A DNA stretch of 64,000 bases. It comes from Cheilinus undulatus. Taxonomy: Eukaryota > Chordata > Actinopteri > Labriformes > Labridae. Shown piece by piece: positions 12,568 through 25,861 of this stretch; position 1 is the stretch's first letter, and every line of letters starts with the position of its first letter. The stretch covers positions 32,448,151 to 32,512,150 of the forward strand of contig NC_054877.1 in assembly GCF_018320785.1 (NCBI RefSeq), in the 5' to 3' direction. The notes under the pieces were generated by a model that saw nothing but the letters and a program-made list of their open reading frames with translations, had not been told where the DNA came from and searched no databases. Made by a program: the position numbers and the translations under genes.

Positions 12568-13600
12568 CTGTGCAACCCCTAATTCCAAAAACCTTGGGAC
12601 AAATTACACTGATTTGCAATTCCCTTTGAACATATATTGAATTGAATATAGACCAGAGACAAGTTATTCAATGTTTAAATAGCAAAAATTAATATACACA
12701 CTTTCTGAAGTTGATGACTACAGATGTTTAAAAAAAAGTTGGGACATAAGCAAGAAAAGACTGGAAAAGTTTTGGAATGCTCAAAAAACACATTCCACAG
12801 GTAGGTAGGATAAACAGTAACGTGATCGTACCATGATTGGGTAATAAAGGAGCACCCCTGAAAGGCTCAGTCATTGACAGTTAACAATGGTGGGATGCCC
12901 CTCAGCAAGGCTGCATTAAAACCAGCATCATCAACAAATCGCTTGCGATGAGCCTAAACTTCCTATCTCTAAAATCACCACTTTGGGGGAATGAAAAAAA
13001 CACACTGTACTTTTTAAATATTTTAACACTGAATGGTCATAGTCAGCAACTTTGTCACATTTTTATTAATTTATTTCTAAAATTTATTAAAACCCACTGA
13101 CAGATGTAAAGGGTAGTTACACGGTTTTAGCCCAATGCCGCCAAAAGTTAAGACTCTTCCATGTAAAGCAAAAGCCGTTTATTAAAAACATCCAGAAGAG
13201 CTGTCTAGTTCTCTGGGCCCATGGTCATCTAAGACAGACTGACAGAGTGGAAAAGTGTGTTGTGGACTGAAAAGTCTACAGCACACAAGTGTTAAGAAGA
13301 CACTATTTTTAACTCCAATTATGACAATTAGTGTTAATGTAGCAACTCTCCAAACAGGGTCAAATCAGCACTCTGTGGTGTGGACCCATATAGATGCTGT
13401 AAAAGTGTCCGTATTAATGCTGACAGTGTTGATTTGAGTATGCACATTTTTCTGTGTACATACAAGTTTTGGAGCAATGCATGCTTCCATCCAGAAAATG
13501 TCTTTTTGGGACATCCCTGCTTGTTTTAGCAAGACTATGCCAAGACACATGCTGCACAAGCATGACTTAGCATTAAAAGACTGTGAGTAAATCTAAGAGG
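12568..13600 (+). mobile_element. Degraded Tc1/mariner-superfamily transposon
   Basis: The left end reads CAACCCCTAATTCCAAAAAC and is followed by AGTTGGGACA, the start of a common teleost IS630/Tc1/mariner-type element. About 600 bp further on the plus strand shows remnants of its transposase, around GCCGTTTATTAAAAACATCC (near 13165) and a block translating to PACFSKTMPRHMLHKH near 13515-13560. That block corresponds to the region around the second catalytic Asp. Several frames are broken and the right terminal repeat is missing. The identification rests on recall of the family's layout. Confidence 0.55.
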
Positions 13601-13689
13601 AGCTATTATAAGACCAAACCATGATTACAAATGTCAAAAACTGTTAAAAAAAAAAAAAAAGATACGGTAAGCTTAGCTAAGCTACAGAT

Positions 13690-13830
13690 TTCACAATGGC
13701 ATATAGAGGGTGCTTTTGTTCAGAGCAACATACATCTGGGACAGGTGTTCCTGGCCCAAGGGCCCACACTGTATGCTCAATGTGCCCTGACTGGGATTTA
13801 AACCTCTAACCACCTGTGACAGAGCCAGGG
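13690..13830. repeat. Dispersed teleost SINE-like fragment
   Basis: The segment carries GGTGCTTTTGTTCAGAGCAAC, then GCCCAAGGGCCCACACTG, then CTGGGATTTAAACC. This order resembles the abundant teleost repeat in which a tRNA-like GGGATTTGAACC box follows a GCTTTTATCCAGAGCGAC block. It is eroded, with no internal promoter that could be trusted. Sequence from 13831 to 15900 shows no gene and no repeat I can name, apart from a GGGGGCAAATACTTTTT transposon scrap near 15759. Confidence 0.45.
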
Positions 13831-15904
13831 ATGCAGCTATCTGTCATCTTCTTCCATGTGATGGTGACATCACTGTCTAATCTTTACTGCCTGCAAAGGC
13901 TTTGCTGCTGCTGAATGTACAAACAAGCATGAATCCACCTGCAGCCTGCAGGCTAACATGATAAATACCAAAAAATTAACCATCAGAAAACACCCTGACT
14001 GTTTTCTTGTTGTTCTTTAGTCAAGTTCTTCTGCACCTATTTTTAATGAATATTCAATAGAATTTTTTCTTCACTTATCCACAGGGAGAAACCCAAGACA
14101 ATCTTCTTTCTTGTTGATTGTAATGGGACAGAAAATAAAAGCTGAATTCATTCCAAACAGACAGATAACAGAAAAGTTGGTTCTCCAAATGTCAAACTAT
14201 TTTGTCAAATAAAAACATTAGAACACCTGTTCTCTTTCTCGTCATATCCCATTATATGAGCAAAACAAAGTATCTGCAAAATTGTCCTTCAACAATGTAA
14301 TTCCAAGGTCCTCTGGTCTAAAGCCAGCAATCCTTCCCATCAGCACAGGTGAGGAGATAAAGAATGATTCACAATGAAGTACTCAGCAGACATTTAGATT
14401 TGAATGAATATGTCAAAATCTGGCAATGAAAAATCTGTGGATACAAACAAAAAAGCCTACATTTTTTGTTTTATCTAGTGAAAATGTGTTGCTTTTCCTT
14501 TGTGCATGACGGCCTTTGGAGAAATAATGATTTCTAAGGATGCCTGTTTAATTCTGTTCAAATTGAATATTTGCAATGCCCAAAACTAATTAGGAGGGAT
14601 CCAAAAGTGTCTTCACTTTTTCAGCAGCCAGGAAAACAGATTAAATGATGTTAAGTGTCTTTGTTTTAGTCTATCACTGCCTGATAGCTTCTGGAGTCTT
14701 CATGCTGACGGTGTTTTCTGTCTGAGAAAGAGTAAACTGTCAGTGACATCTTCTCTCTGCTCTAACTCAATAGTGATGCTTCACTGTCTCTACATGGCGT
14801 CACACTGCCAACAGTAGACTCACACCGCTGTGATGTCATCTGCAAGTCTGATCTGATTTTCCCTCTTCCTCCACACTGACGTCCAATCACACCGCTGCCT
14901 CTGCTGCAGCCTGCCAGGCTCATTACACCCGGGAGCCAAGGCCCATTTACTCTCTCTGCACATCTCTATTTTATTTCTTTTTCTGCTCTCTGGATGTCTC
15001 TTCTCTGTCCCTGTGCTCTAATTATGTTTTATTATTCCATTTGCAACCTCTTTTTTTATGGTAAAACATGCACGAGAAACAAGGGGGTATGTTTTTAATC
15101 TAGTGTCGTGTTATAGCTTTGTGTATCTCTTTGAAATAATCTGTTCATGCATATTGAAGAGTAAATTCTATGGTACTGTACACTTAGAGATCCACTTGTA
15201 AAGTCAGGGCTTTTACAGTTTTTTTAACAACAGCTTAGTTGATTGTCATTGTTATATTCATTACTCCATAAATTCTTAATGTCTGTTCTCACATGAGCTA
15301 TGAGAGTTGATGTATTTACTGTAATCTGTTAGTCTTGATGATGCTGACCTTTGCTCACAGACGAGGCAAAGCTTTTACACCACTGACATTTTCTTTCAAT
15401 TTATACCATGAAAACAAATCGAAGTTTAGTTCAACAGATGACTTCTTCTGCCTAATAAAAGCCTCTTCTCTGAATCAGCAGCTGGGTATGCTGGCTTTCC
15501 AGCATCAAATTGATGTGAAATAACAGATAAACATGGGCTTCTATTGGTACATGCCATGCTTTTGTCTAACGCGCTGACATCTGTCAAGAGGACCGATAGC
15601 TTACAGTGCTAGGGTTTCACAAATACATTTCTACACGATTAAATAATCATTCAGAAACTGCATTCTGTATTTACTTGAGTTGTCTTTGTGAGATATAAAA
15701 ATTGATAATCCGAAACATTCAAGTGTGATAAATATGCAAAAAAATCAGGAATCGAACAGGGGGCAAATACTTTTTTACTCAATCTGCTTGTGTTTCTTAG
15801 CCTTTGATTAACAGGCAAAGAGTTGAACCTGAGGTGGGCTGTAAGCTTCCTGGCGAACTGCAACAACCCCAGTTTATGAAAATGTATGTGTAACTCTTAG
15901 ACTT

Positions 15905-18235
15905 TTATTTTTTATTTATTTATTATTTTGTGCAGTTAGAAAAATACATAATATTACAGAAATAGGTAGATATACAGTGCAGGAAGAGGCAGAAAGCTCA
16001 CAGAGCTTATTTGAAGCTTCCACCTAAATACTATTAAAAAATGAACACAATATTACAAAAAACAAAGAAACTCAATGTTGACCTACAAAAAGTAATAAAA
16101 ACAATGATTAAATAATTCTGAACACAGTCACATTAAAAACATATCAAAAACATAAAAAAGTGATTGTAAGGGGTTTATGAATACCTGTATGTCTGATAAT
16201 GGCTGAGTACAAGATCTGACCTGACCTCACCTGTATTTTCACCAGAATATTAATCCAACAACAAAAAACTTGAATTGCACAGAAATAAGCTTCACAGGTA
16301 AAACAACACAACAGAAGTTAGTTAACTGCAGCCAAAAGTTCCTTAAGACATATTTTGTAACATTTCAGAGTCTGACAATATTTTTTGCGAGGTGGGAATA
16401 ATCGTTTCATAATTTGGTGCCCCTATATTTTAATGCAAGTTGGCCCCTGCTTGTTAAACATTTAGGAGGATGAAGATCTAGAGCTTGACGTGTTGACGAA
16501 TGAAAATGAACCTGTGAGTTTGTTTTAAAAATATTTTTAAAGTGCTCTGGGATTTTATTTTCACATAATATGGTAAAGATAAAAACGCATACTTGAGAAA
16601 TATTTATGTCATCAATGTTCAGAATTTGCAGTTTTGAAACAAAGGAGCAAAGGAGGTATACGGGTCTGAGTGTGTTACTATCCTGAACAGCCGTTTCTGG
16701 AAATGCAGAATTTTTTGAAGTGCTGTAGGATAAGTGTAACCTGATGGATGTGTGAAACACATCCATCTGGGAAAGCTTCAATAGGAAATGTATGAGAAAA
16801 GGCAGAGGATTTGAAAAAAAACTCGGAGAGTGATTGGATGAATGTTCTGTCCATCACATCTCTACGGGCCAATAAGAGCAACAAAACACGTGACGTATCC
16901 GCTATTGAGGTGCGCAGCTGCTGAGGAATAACGCGAATCATGGCAACTATAGACATGTGAGTACTGGACTTTTGTCGTTTTTGAAAAGAAAACAACTCAC
17001 TGCTGTTCTTTGCTCTTCTCTTAATGAAGAAATTTCATCAAGTTCTGATAAAACTGGCGCTTTAGCAGCATCCACGCTAATCTCTTCCTTCATAACTGCA
17101 CCAGCTCTTGCTGCTGCTTGTTTACGTCACAACTCTGCTGCACCCGAAAGTACTGCCCCTCGTTGCTGATTGGCCCTGTCACTTTCTAACCAGGCCCAAA
17201 CGGTTCAGATGGGAACTTTGCAAGATGGATTCACCAATGAGAAACATGGAAACAGGCGTATCCATCTGCTTTGCAAGGTTAGGAAAAGTTCTGGCCCAAA
17301 GTAAATTGCAGTAAGAAAGACAGATAAATTAGGCTGTAATAAAGAGTAAGGAGACGACTAGTGTTGACAAGATGGGCAATGTTTTTTATGATACCAAAAG
17401 ATTTGTTAATCTTTGAGCTAACCCAGTCAATATGCTCTCTCCAACTCAAATTATCATCCACAAAAACTCCCAGGAATCTTGGATGATACTTGGGGCATTT
17501 CAGCAGAATCATTTATGATTTTTGACATATCCACAGGGTAGGATTTTTTGCCACTAAAAATTATAAAGTTTGATTTCTTTATAGTCAAGGGCAGTTTGAT
17601 TAATTTAAACCATTTCACATAGTCACTTAAACCAGTATGAGCATTGTGCATCAATGAACAGAAATTTGAATGGGAGAGAACAAAAGTTGTGTCATCTGCA
17701 AACATAATAGGTGAAAGAACATTTGAGACATTTGACACGTCATTAATATAAATCAGAAATAACAGTGGTCCTAGAATGGACCCCTGTGGAACCCCACACA
17801 GCAGCCTAGCTTGGCTTGAATAGTGATCATTAACACAAACAAACTGGCTTCTAATGGAAAAGTAATTTTTTAACCATTTGTATGAAATATTGTGAAAACC
17901 ATATCTATGCAGCTTATTAAGTAAAATAGAATGATTAACTGTATCAAAATCTTTGGAAAAATCTAAGAAAATACTACAACTAAACCAGTGTTTATCAAGT
18001 GCAGAGCTAATCTGGTCAGTAAGGTGAAGTAAAGCCATATAAGTGGAATGTTTTTTTCTGAATCCATACTGATGTTTAAAGATAACTGAATTTGAGTCTA
18101 GATGAAAGATCATTCTTATGTGTCTGAGTTTTCGACTATTTTTGAAAATCAGGGCAAGATAGATATTGGCCTATAATTATTAAATGGGCCTGGGTCATCA
18201 GCTTTAAATATTGAAATGATTTTAATGACTTTATG
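15905..18235 (-). mobile_element. Jockey/CR1-like LINE, 5' truncated and interrupted
   Basis: Read on the minus strand, reverse transcriptase begins near 18190 with NYRPISILP. It continues through HQYGFRKKHST, FLDFSKDFDTVNHSIL, GVPQGSILGPLLF and the catalytic FADDTTFVL, then KFLGVFVDDNLSWREHI-type sequence near 17480. The ORF2 tail resumes at about 16690-16407 (KLQILNIDDINISQVC ... LALKYRG). The 3' UTR ends in A/T-rich AATAAATAAATAAA at about 15905-15935. The endonuclease half is absent, the usual result of 5' truncation. A 0.6 kb foreign segment splits the element. There are frame breaks at about 18115 and between 17454 and 17512. Rex1, L2 or a jockey-like clade cannot be separated by eye. 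Confidence 0.85.
16690..17275. mobile_element. Non-autonomous element inserted in the LINE
   Basis: LINE coding sequence stops at each side of this block and resumes in register of the family, so the block is an insertion. It contains CACATCCATCTGGGAAAGC on the left. On the right it has AAGATGGATTCACC and GTATCCATCTGCTTTGCAA, related motifs in inverted order. Its interior (GTGATTGGATGAATGTTCTG, then CACATCTCTACGGGCCAAT) is a repeat I recall from other teleosts. Exact ends and target duplication are not clear. It must be younger than the LINE. Confidence 0.5.
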
Positions 18236-20973
18236 AAATCAAAAGAGTTGAGTTATTAAAAAATCGTCTCTGCACATTGAATACAAATAAAATGAAATAA
18301 AATGGAACCAAATAGGTTTCCCTTGGTTTCTCAGCCAGCCTCTAGTGGATACTCAATGAGCTGCAGTCTTCATGGCTGGCTTAGTTTTAAAGAATGTTTT
18401 AGAGTCAGCCTCCGGTGGCTGGTCATGGAACTACAGTATTTTGACTTCAGGGTTGCTTTGGAAAAAACCTCAGGCAGCTGCTCTTCCTACAAACCTTCAG
18501 ACACATGTGCACCAGAAAATACTGTTTATCCATTCTCGTATCTTGAACACTAACATCCCACACATTTTCTGTCCATTCAGGTCGCCTTTGTGTAATAGTG
18601 TGTTTGTGTGAGTCCTACGCAGCTCCATCGCCCAGCCTGTCTGATATTAAAGAGCCTGGAGTTGGCAACAAACGTGATGAATTGTATGTCTCTCTGTTTA
18701 CAGAGCTGTTTAAATCATTGATACGGCTCAACATTTAGTCAGAGATTATACTTCATTGTCAAACACATTCAGAGGCTGGTAGTTGAGGCAGTTCACAGTA
18801 TTTTGTACAATGAATTTCAAAGATTGACAAATATGTAAAATATAATGTGCTTTGAGTCTGGGAGCTTCTCCTTTGGTATTTGTGACAAGAGAAATATCAT
18901 CATTAGCACGTTAGAAGAAATCAAATCACCCTCTCTGTGTGTCTCACTGCAACAGCACTAATGCTCCACCATACTATGTTTTCACATCATGTGTCAGGTG
19001 GCTGCAGGATATTAAACAATTTTATCAAGGGAGCAACTGCTTCTAACACAGAGAGGAATACACAGACATCACAGAATTATAAACCAGCTCGCTACTTCCA
19101 ATCCTGCCAAAGCTTTAAATAAAATATGATGTTTAATATGTTGAAGGAGTTTGAGAGGCTAACGTGTGTCTAAATTTCTGCTATGGGAGTACAACTCAAT
19201 AACAGGGCAATAAAAACATTAACATGAGGTACAGATGAAAATGAGGGACTTGCTAAATCTGGTGCAACCATGTTTTTACTATGTATGAATGATCAATGCC
19301 ATTGCACACTGTGCCTTGATGAACAAAGTAAACTAATTGTGAGCTTGAGGTATGACATTAGAAGAGTTTAAAAAGTGAAATCTTTTAGTTTTGCAGTCAT
19401 TTCTTTGTTTGCTGTAAAGGATTAGTCATACAGTCTCTAGGCTATTTCAAAGGTGTGGGTGGTTGGACATGTACGTACATCTATGGTGGGCGGTACTTCT
19501 TTCAAAGACTGCATTTGACAGGTTCACTGACGATCACCTTGAAACACAGACAAGAAACAAAGCATGAAATAAGCTGCTGCAATGTTTGTTCGAGACTGCA
19601 CATCTGCTGACAGGAAATAATAAACTTTATGTCATATAAAAATCACATTTTACATTAGGAAAGGGGCATTAAATAGGCCCCTACTCATTTTGTGCACATT
19701 GAGGTTTGTGGCACCTGTGGGGGGGGGGGGGTTTGCTGCAGGGTGTGGTGGGAAAAACTGGAACATTGATCAGACCAAATCAGACTGAAGTATTGAGGAA
19801 GTCTCAATTTTGTGTGGTTTTTGCTAGCTTGGATGTTTGACTAGCCTAATCTGCAAGACAAGTAGTTCAGCCCACAGATACTCTGAAGCTGTTTCCCATC
19901 TTGTATCTGCTAGCTTGTTAAAGGTAGCCACATTAGAGCATAGGTGCGTTAAAGGCAGCACTCAGGACATCAGTTTCAGAGTGTCTGACTTATATCCACT
20001 GATGTTGATTACAAAAGTTGGCTCATGGCTTCCACTTTTCTCAGTGGTGACCATTACGTCTGTTTCGACATGCTCCATATGCTTTATATTTACTTTTGTC
20101 ACCAAGACAACACAAAAACAACATAAAGGAATCCCGTCTCGGCATTTGCAGCAGCTCCAGACATGGAGATTTTTAAAAAATGGAAATATCATAAACAAGC
20201 TGAAAAAGAAATTCTTGTGATACCACAAATCAACCAAATATAAAACTAATCTTAAGCCTTGTTTGCAAAGTTTCAGTCAGTCAGTTAATCACACTACAGA
20301 ATGACAACATTGTTTTATTTTTTTGTACTTTAGTCATTTCCCAGAAACTTTTTTGATTTAATTTTTATGTGTATACTTTTTGTCTACAAAGAACAATACT
20401 CAATTATTTTCCTGAAAAATTGTTTTACCCCTGAAAATGTCTTAACAATACATGTCTGACATCGTCAATGTGAAACAAGGTTTACATCCGTCTCTGTCTT
20501 AGTTTAGATAATGAGTTCCTCTTTTAAACAAAAGTTTGGTAGACATTGCCTACTGCTCTCTTAGTAATAATATTCAGACAATAACAAGTGTTATTAGCTG
20601 TCATCTGACCTTCTCTCTCCAAACTGTTTTAACTAACAGTCTGCTGTGCAGCGCTCAGGCTTTAATCCCATTACTGTGTCTTACAGTATCACTTACACAC
20701 CATAGAGACTGGTTTAATACAGAATGAGAGAAAAATCACATTATCTGCTGGATTATTGACATTCCAGGAAAAAGGGACTTAATAAGACTTTTTATTCAAA
20801 CCTGTGACATGAAGAACGGGTGTCTGATTTCAAAGCTCTGTACCATAGCAGAGAAAAACACATCATTTTCCATTGTGTGAAATGAAAACAATACTCTAAC
20901 AATATGCAGGCACTTTAGAAGTAATAACAGGAAGTATGTATGTAGAAATCAAAGACACAGTTACAAAAACACT

Positions 20974-20994
20974 GGGGGGGGGGGGGGGGGGGGG
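20974..20994 (+). repeat. Poly-G tract (21 G)
   Basis: An uninterrupted run of guanines, long enough to fold as a G-quadruplex. Its length may be imprecise because homopolymers are error-prone in sequencing. Confidence 0.85.
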
Positions 20995-21249
20995 TTAAAT
21001 ACACAACAAATCACAGAGCAATGGGCAACAAACCATTAGAAAAAATCCATTGTAGGTGTGTGTGGTTTATATTTTCAAACCAGGGGATGTTTTAATTTGT
21101 GTATTGATTGACCTTGACCTCTCTGAACCATTAAACCCCTACAACTGTATTAAGGGTAGGGGTGTAATGGTTATGCTGTGTAAAGATGGAGTATAATTGC
21201 AATAGTGCAACTGAAGGAGAACTCGCAGAATCAGAGGAAAAGACAGATT

Positions 21250-21740
21250 ACTGAAAAAATCTAATATTGTCATACATATTGTCATATTGTCATACATACA
21301 AATTAAGCAAAAATCACTTTTTCAGGCTTTTCTAACAAAAATATGGACCCCTGGCCTGTCTACAATCGCCTCAAGTACCCCCTCTCCACCTTTCAGAAAA
21401 CGTGTGCTGAAACAAGCCATTCTCAGATTTTCCTCTCATGATGTCATGTGGGGAGTTAGCCTCACCCCCAGGTACGATTGGCCCTCCCTGCTTGGAAGAA
21501 AGTTCCACCCTCCTCTCCTGATCCTCAGGAGAGGGGAAACCACATCCATTTCCTGAGAGGGGCGTGGTCAGGGGTGGAGTCAGACAGCTCAGAAACATTT
21601 AAAGCCACAGACACAGAAACAGCTCGTTCTGAGCAGGGTTAAAACAGAGGGGTTTTTTTAGACATACAAAAATCCCACACTGGAGTGTTTAGGTTTATTT
21701 TAAATTGAAGTCATTCTAAGGATATTTTTACAATAACAAG
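21250..21740. repeat. Dispersed teleost repeat, family unnamed
   Basis: This segment is GC-richer than its surroundings. It carries CTCACCCCCAGGTACGATTGG, a short palindrome around CCTGATCCTCAGGAGAGG, GAGGGGCGTGGTCAGGGGTG and CTCGTTCTGAGCAGGGTTAA. I recall this order from dispersed repeats in other fish. There are no terminal repeats or coding frame that I can defend. Confidence 0.4.
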
Positions 21741-24286
21741 TAAAAAATATTCTACTTAATGGCTACGCTTCTCGCCACCGCTTGTTGTTGCTACATTCCA
21801 AAAAAAAAATCCCGCTTTCCTCAGTAGAATCTGTAACATTTTGAAAGCAGTGCCCTTTTGGCTGTGATAATGAATGAAAAGAGATAATGCCTTTGCTCCT
21901 TGGTACACCGTTTATTTTGTCTGACATCTGTTTCTTTTTTAAATAAATGGCTAAATAGTTCATACTCCCTATTTGTTCTTTTTACAAAGGTGTAGCTAGA
22001 GTCATATAATAAAAAAGTTTAATCTTAAACAGGGTTTCTAACTGTTGCATTATAAACCTCTGATAACTTTTTTGTGTGCTGGTGCTGCTATGCATACAGC
22101 AGGTCAGGTGTGGGAGCATATACCTATTTGGTACTTTGACACATCAACCTAGGCCCTGTACTGTTCCAGCTTTCTGATGGTGATAGCTCATGCCCCATCC
22201 CTCCAGGCATCTTCCCAGCTAAGTATGCCACAGTTCTCCTGAAGAGAAGTCATGTGCCAGACATGGACTCTGACCAACTGCGTCAGGTTGAGCCAAAATT
22301 GCAGAGAAACAGTTGTTGACACTTCAGCACCATCAGCAGCGTTCAGCCTACGTTTACTGTGCAGAGATTTCTTCCTAGTTCCTGTCCAAGAGTCCCAGAG
22401 CATTTCTAAAAGCTGCAGCATCAGGAGAACTCCCTAAGGTAGGTCCTGAGCTTGCAAGGGACACTGCATACAGCAAGTACACCCACCCCCACCGCTGTAT
22501 ATATTTTTATGGAACCACCTAACAGCTTACAAGGTGTTAATAAATGACATTACAGAAGGCTGTGGATAGAACGTCTCTGTAGGACAAAGCTGGGCTAGTA
22601 GTATCCACATAAGCTACTAACAGGCAGCTGGCTCTGAATACATAATTATTATTTGGACAAGAAGTTAACTTAAAAAAAAATACATGGATGCCTTTATGAC
22701 CTTATTTCTTTAAATCTCACAGTATCTAAAAAGTAGGTTATTCTAAAATACACAGGGCTTAATGTGAGTAAAATGAATGAGAATTTGTTTGATTTATTTT
22801 CATTTATTTCAGCCCTTCTAAACCTCCTTGACCCAGCAGCAGCAGCTGCAGGTTATTAACTAGAAATAATTATTTTAGCCTACTTTAACAATCACAGAGC
22901 AGTTTAAGACATAGATGCCTGAACATCATTAAAAAGATTTCCTAATTAAAAATGACTGAATCACTTCAAAGGCAATTAAAACTGCTGGGGAATGCTCTTC
23001 TAGACAGAGGGAGTTAATAACATCACAGAGACAGAGACGTGCTGTTAGTTGGTAGAAAATGATGTGTCAGCATTCCCATGTGTCATCAAAAACTACACCA
23101 ACCAAGCCGCTGAAGAGCTACATAACTACATTCAGTGAAATATTTAGCTGTGGAAACATTAAAAGTACAAAGCAAAGAAAACACTAATGATGTACTCTCA
23201 CTGGCCATTTTATTAGGTATACCGATTCAACTGCTTATTAACAAAAATATCTCAACAGCCAATCACAGCGTAGCAACCATGGCATTAAGACACGGAGACA
23301 AGGTCCAGATGATGTGCTAAAGTTTGCATTGAGCATTAAAATAAGGCAGGTGATATAAGTCACTTTAGATGTGCTATAATTGAATGCTGCAATAGAAACT
23401 GAGACTCATCAAGCCAGCCAACATTTTCTCAACCAAAATTTTAGAGTATCATTGACTATGTGCTTGTCAGAGGTAAAACTTATTGATTCTGGGAGCTGTC
23501 TTGCAGAGACTGCATGTAGCTGTCTTTGTCATGCCATTGTCATGCTGTTGTAAGTTGAAACTGTGTATCCTGACATCTTTAAAATTCATCAAAAATGAAG
23601 CTTTACAGTTTATGGTGTCTTTCTGTTGTGTTACTCTCAAAAGTTAAGAAAAATATATACAGTATACTCACATGAATAAAACACCCTCTAAGTGAAATCA
23701 CACAGTGTAAACATGATTGCTTCTTGTATGTAAATGCTCAAACTTCAGGCTACCCCAGTCTAGCTATACCACTACTATTAGAGCCAGACAAACAAAATAT
23801 CATGCTCCCATAAGAGGTATTAAAGGGGAAAATGTGCTGTCTTACAATTGTTCCTCAATAGTTTCTGGACTACAAAAGTCTTGACAGTGTATTTGTTTTC
23901 TGACTGCAGACAGTCAGCCGTGTGGCAGAACCTCTGAAAAGCTGTTCAACATGTTGCACCACCACAGTCTGTCCTTGCTAAGTGGAAAAAAAGGATCTGT
24001 CACAACACTCCATCATTTATCTTGTTTGGTACTTAAAAGGTCTACGATTCTAAATTGCTAAATGAAAAGAGCAGACCTTTATGACAGACAGCAGATGGTG
24101 TGTTTCCATGGCGATTGTATAATGGTTTAATCTATTGTTTTGGTTTTTTTTACAAATGTCCTGGTAGAGAAAGAAGCCAGATTTCATGTTGAAATAAATG
24201 ACTGCATGGAAACCCCTAAGAAAACCTAAACAAACAATTAACTATGACTGTGACGTTTAGCATTTATGCAAATGCTAAAGTATTTA

Positions 24287-25861
24287 CTGTACTATACTAT
24301 ACTACAGTAGACTATACTATACTATACTCTACTATACTATAGTGTGATATAGTATAGTAGAGTATACTATACTATACTCTACTATACTATATCACACTAC
24401 ACTACACTGTGCTATTCTAAACTATACTGAACTATACTAAACAATGCGATTCTATACTACAGTAGACTATACTATACTATACTATTCTACACTATACTAT
24501 TCCACAGTATACCATACTGTACTATTCTATACTACACTATCCTATTCTATACTATACTATTCCAAACTATACTATACTATACTATACTATACTATACTAT
24601 ACTATACTATACTATTTTAAACTATACTATTATACTATACTATACTATACTATACTATACTATATAGTATAGTATAGTAGAGTATTGTATAGCATGGTAT
24701 TGTATAGTATGGCATAGTATAATATAGTAAAGTATAGTATAGTATAGTATAGTATAGTATAGTATAGTGTAGTATAGTATAGTATAGAATAGTATAGTAT
24801 AGTATAGTATAGTATAGTATGGTATGGCATGGAAAAGTATAGTGTAGTATAGTACAGTATTCTATTCTATACTATACTATACTATACTATACTGTACTAT
24901 AGTTTACCATGCCATACTATACTATACTATACTATACTATTCTATAATATACTATTCTATACTATACTATACTATACTATACTATACTTTACTGTACTAT
25001 ACTACACTATACTTTTCCATGCCATACTAAACAACACTATACTATATTATACTATACTATAATATACTATACTATACTATACTATACTATACTATACTAT
25101 ACTATGCCATACTATACAATACCATACTATACTATACTATACTATACTTTACTACACTATACTATACTATACTATACTGTACTGTACTTTACCATACTAT
25201 ACTTTACTATACTACACTATACTTTACCACGCCATACTATACTATACTATACTATTATATACTATTATTGACAATATTATACTATACTATGCCATACTAT
25301 ACTATACTATACTATACTATACTACACTATACTTTACCATGCCACACTATACTATACTGTACTATACTATACTATACTATACTATGCCATACAATACAAT
25401 ACTATACTATACTTCACTGTACTACACTACACTATACTTTACCACGCCATACTATACTATACTATTATATACTATACTTGACAATATTATACTATACTAT
25501 GCCATACTATACTATACTATACTATACTATACTACACTATACTTTACCATGCCACACTATACTATACAATACTATACTATACTATACTATACTATACTAT
25601 ACTATACCATGCCATACTATACAATACTATACTATACTTCACTGTACTACACTACACTATACTTTACCATGCCATACTATACTATACTATACTATACTAT
25701 ACTATACTATACCATACCATACTATACTATACTATACTATACTATACTATACTATACTATTTTAAACTATACTATTATACTTTACTATACTATACTACTC
25801 TATTCTAAACTATACTATACTATACTATTCTATACTATACCATGCCATACTATACAATACT
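24287..25861. repeat. (ACTAT)n pentanucleotide satellite, strand-switching
   Basis: About 1,575 bp of pentanucleotide repeat with scattered variants (ACTGT, ATTCT, GCCAT). Most of it reads ACTAT on the plus strand, but a block at about 24664-24860 reads AGTAT, its reverse complement, and a shorter switch occurs at about 24340-24368. Each switch is a near-perfect palindrome. In 25220-25680 longer segments recur at about 220-225 bp spacing, giving a higher-order unit. Frames of 165 and 203 aa run through it only because 15 bp holds five codons without stops; they are not genes. Confidence 0.95.

Larger units (their letters stand above)
18236..24286. other. Intergenic desert with repeat fragments
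   Basis: No host gene is recognisable. Runs of G occur at about 19722-19733 and 20974-20994. A dispersed teleost repeat with GGGGCGTGGTC and AAAGCCACAGACACAGAAAC occupies about 21250-21740. A fragment with CACTGGCCATTTTATTAGG, a widespread fish transposon end, lies at about 23200-23290. The 127-aa plus frame at 19837-20220 and the 77-aa minus frame at 22188-22421 are unrecognised and have no supporting splice signals. Confidence 0.5.

Noticed and set aside
16957-17169. 70-aa Ser/Ala-rich frame
   Set aside because: It lies inside the non-autonomous element inserted in the LINE and probably reflects that repeat's composition rather than a host gene.
24287-25861. CRISPR array
   Set aside because: The repeats are contiguous pentamers without unique spacers, and the genome is vertebrate.
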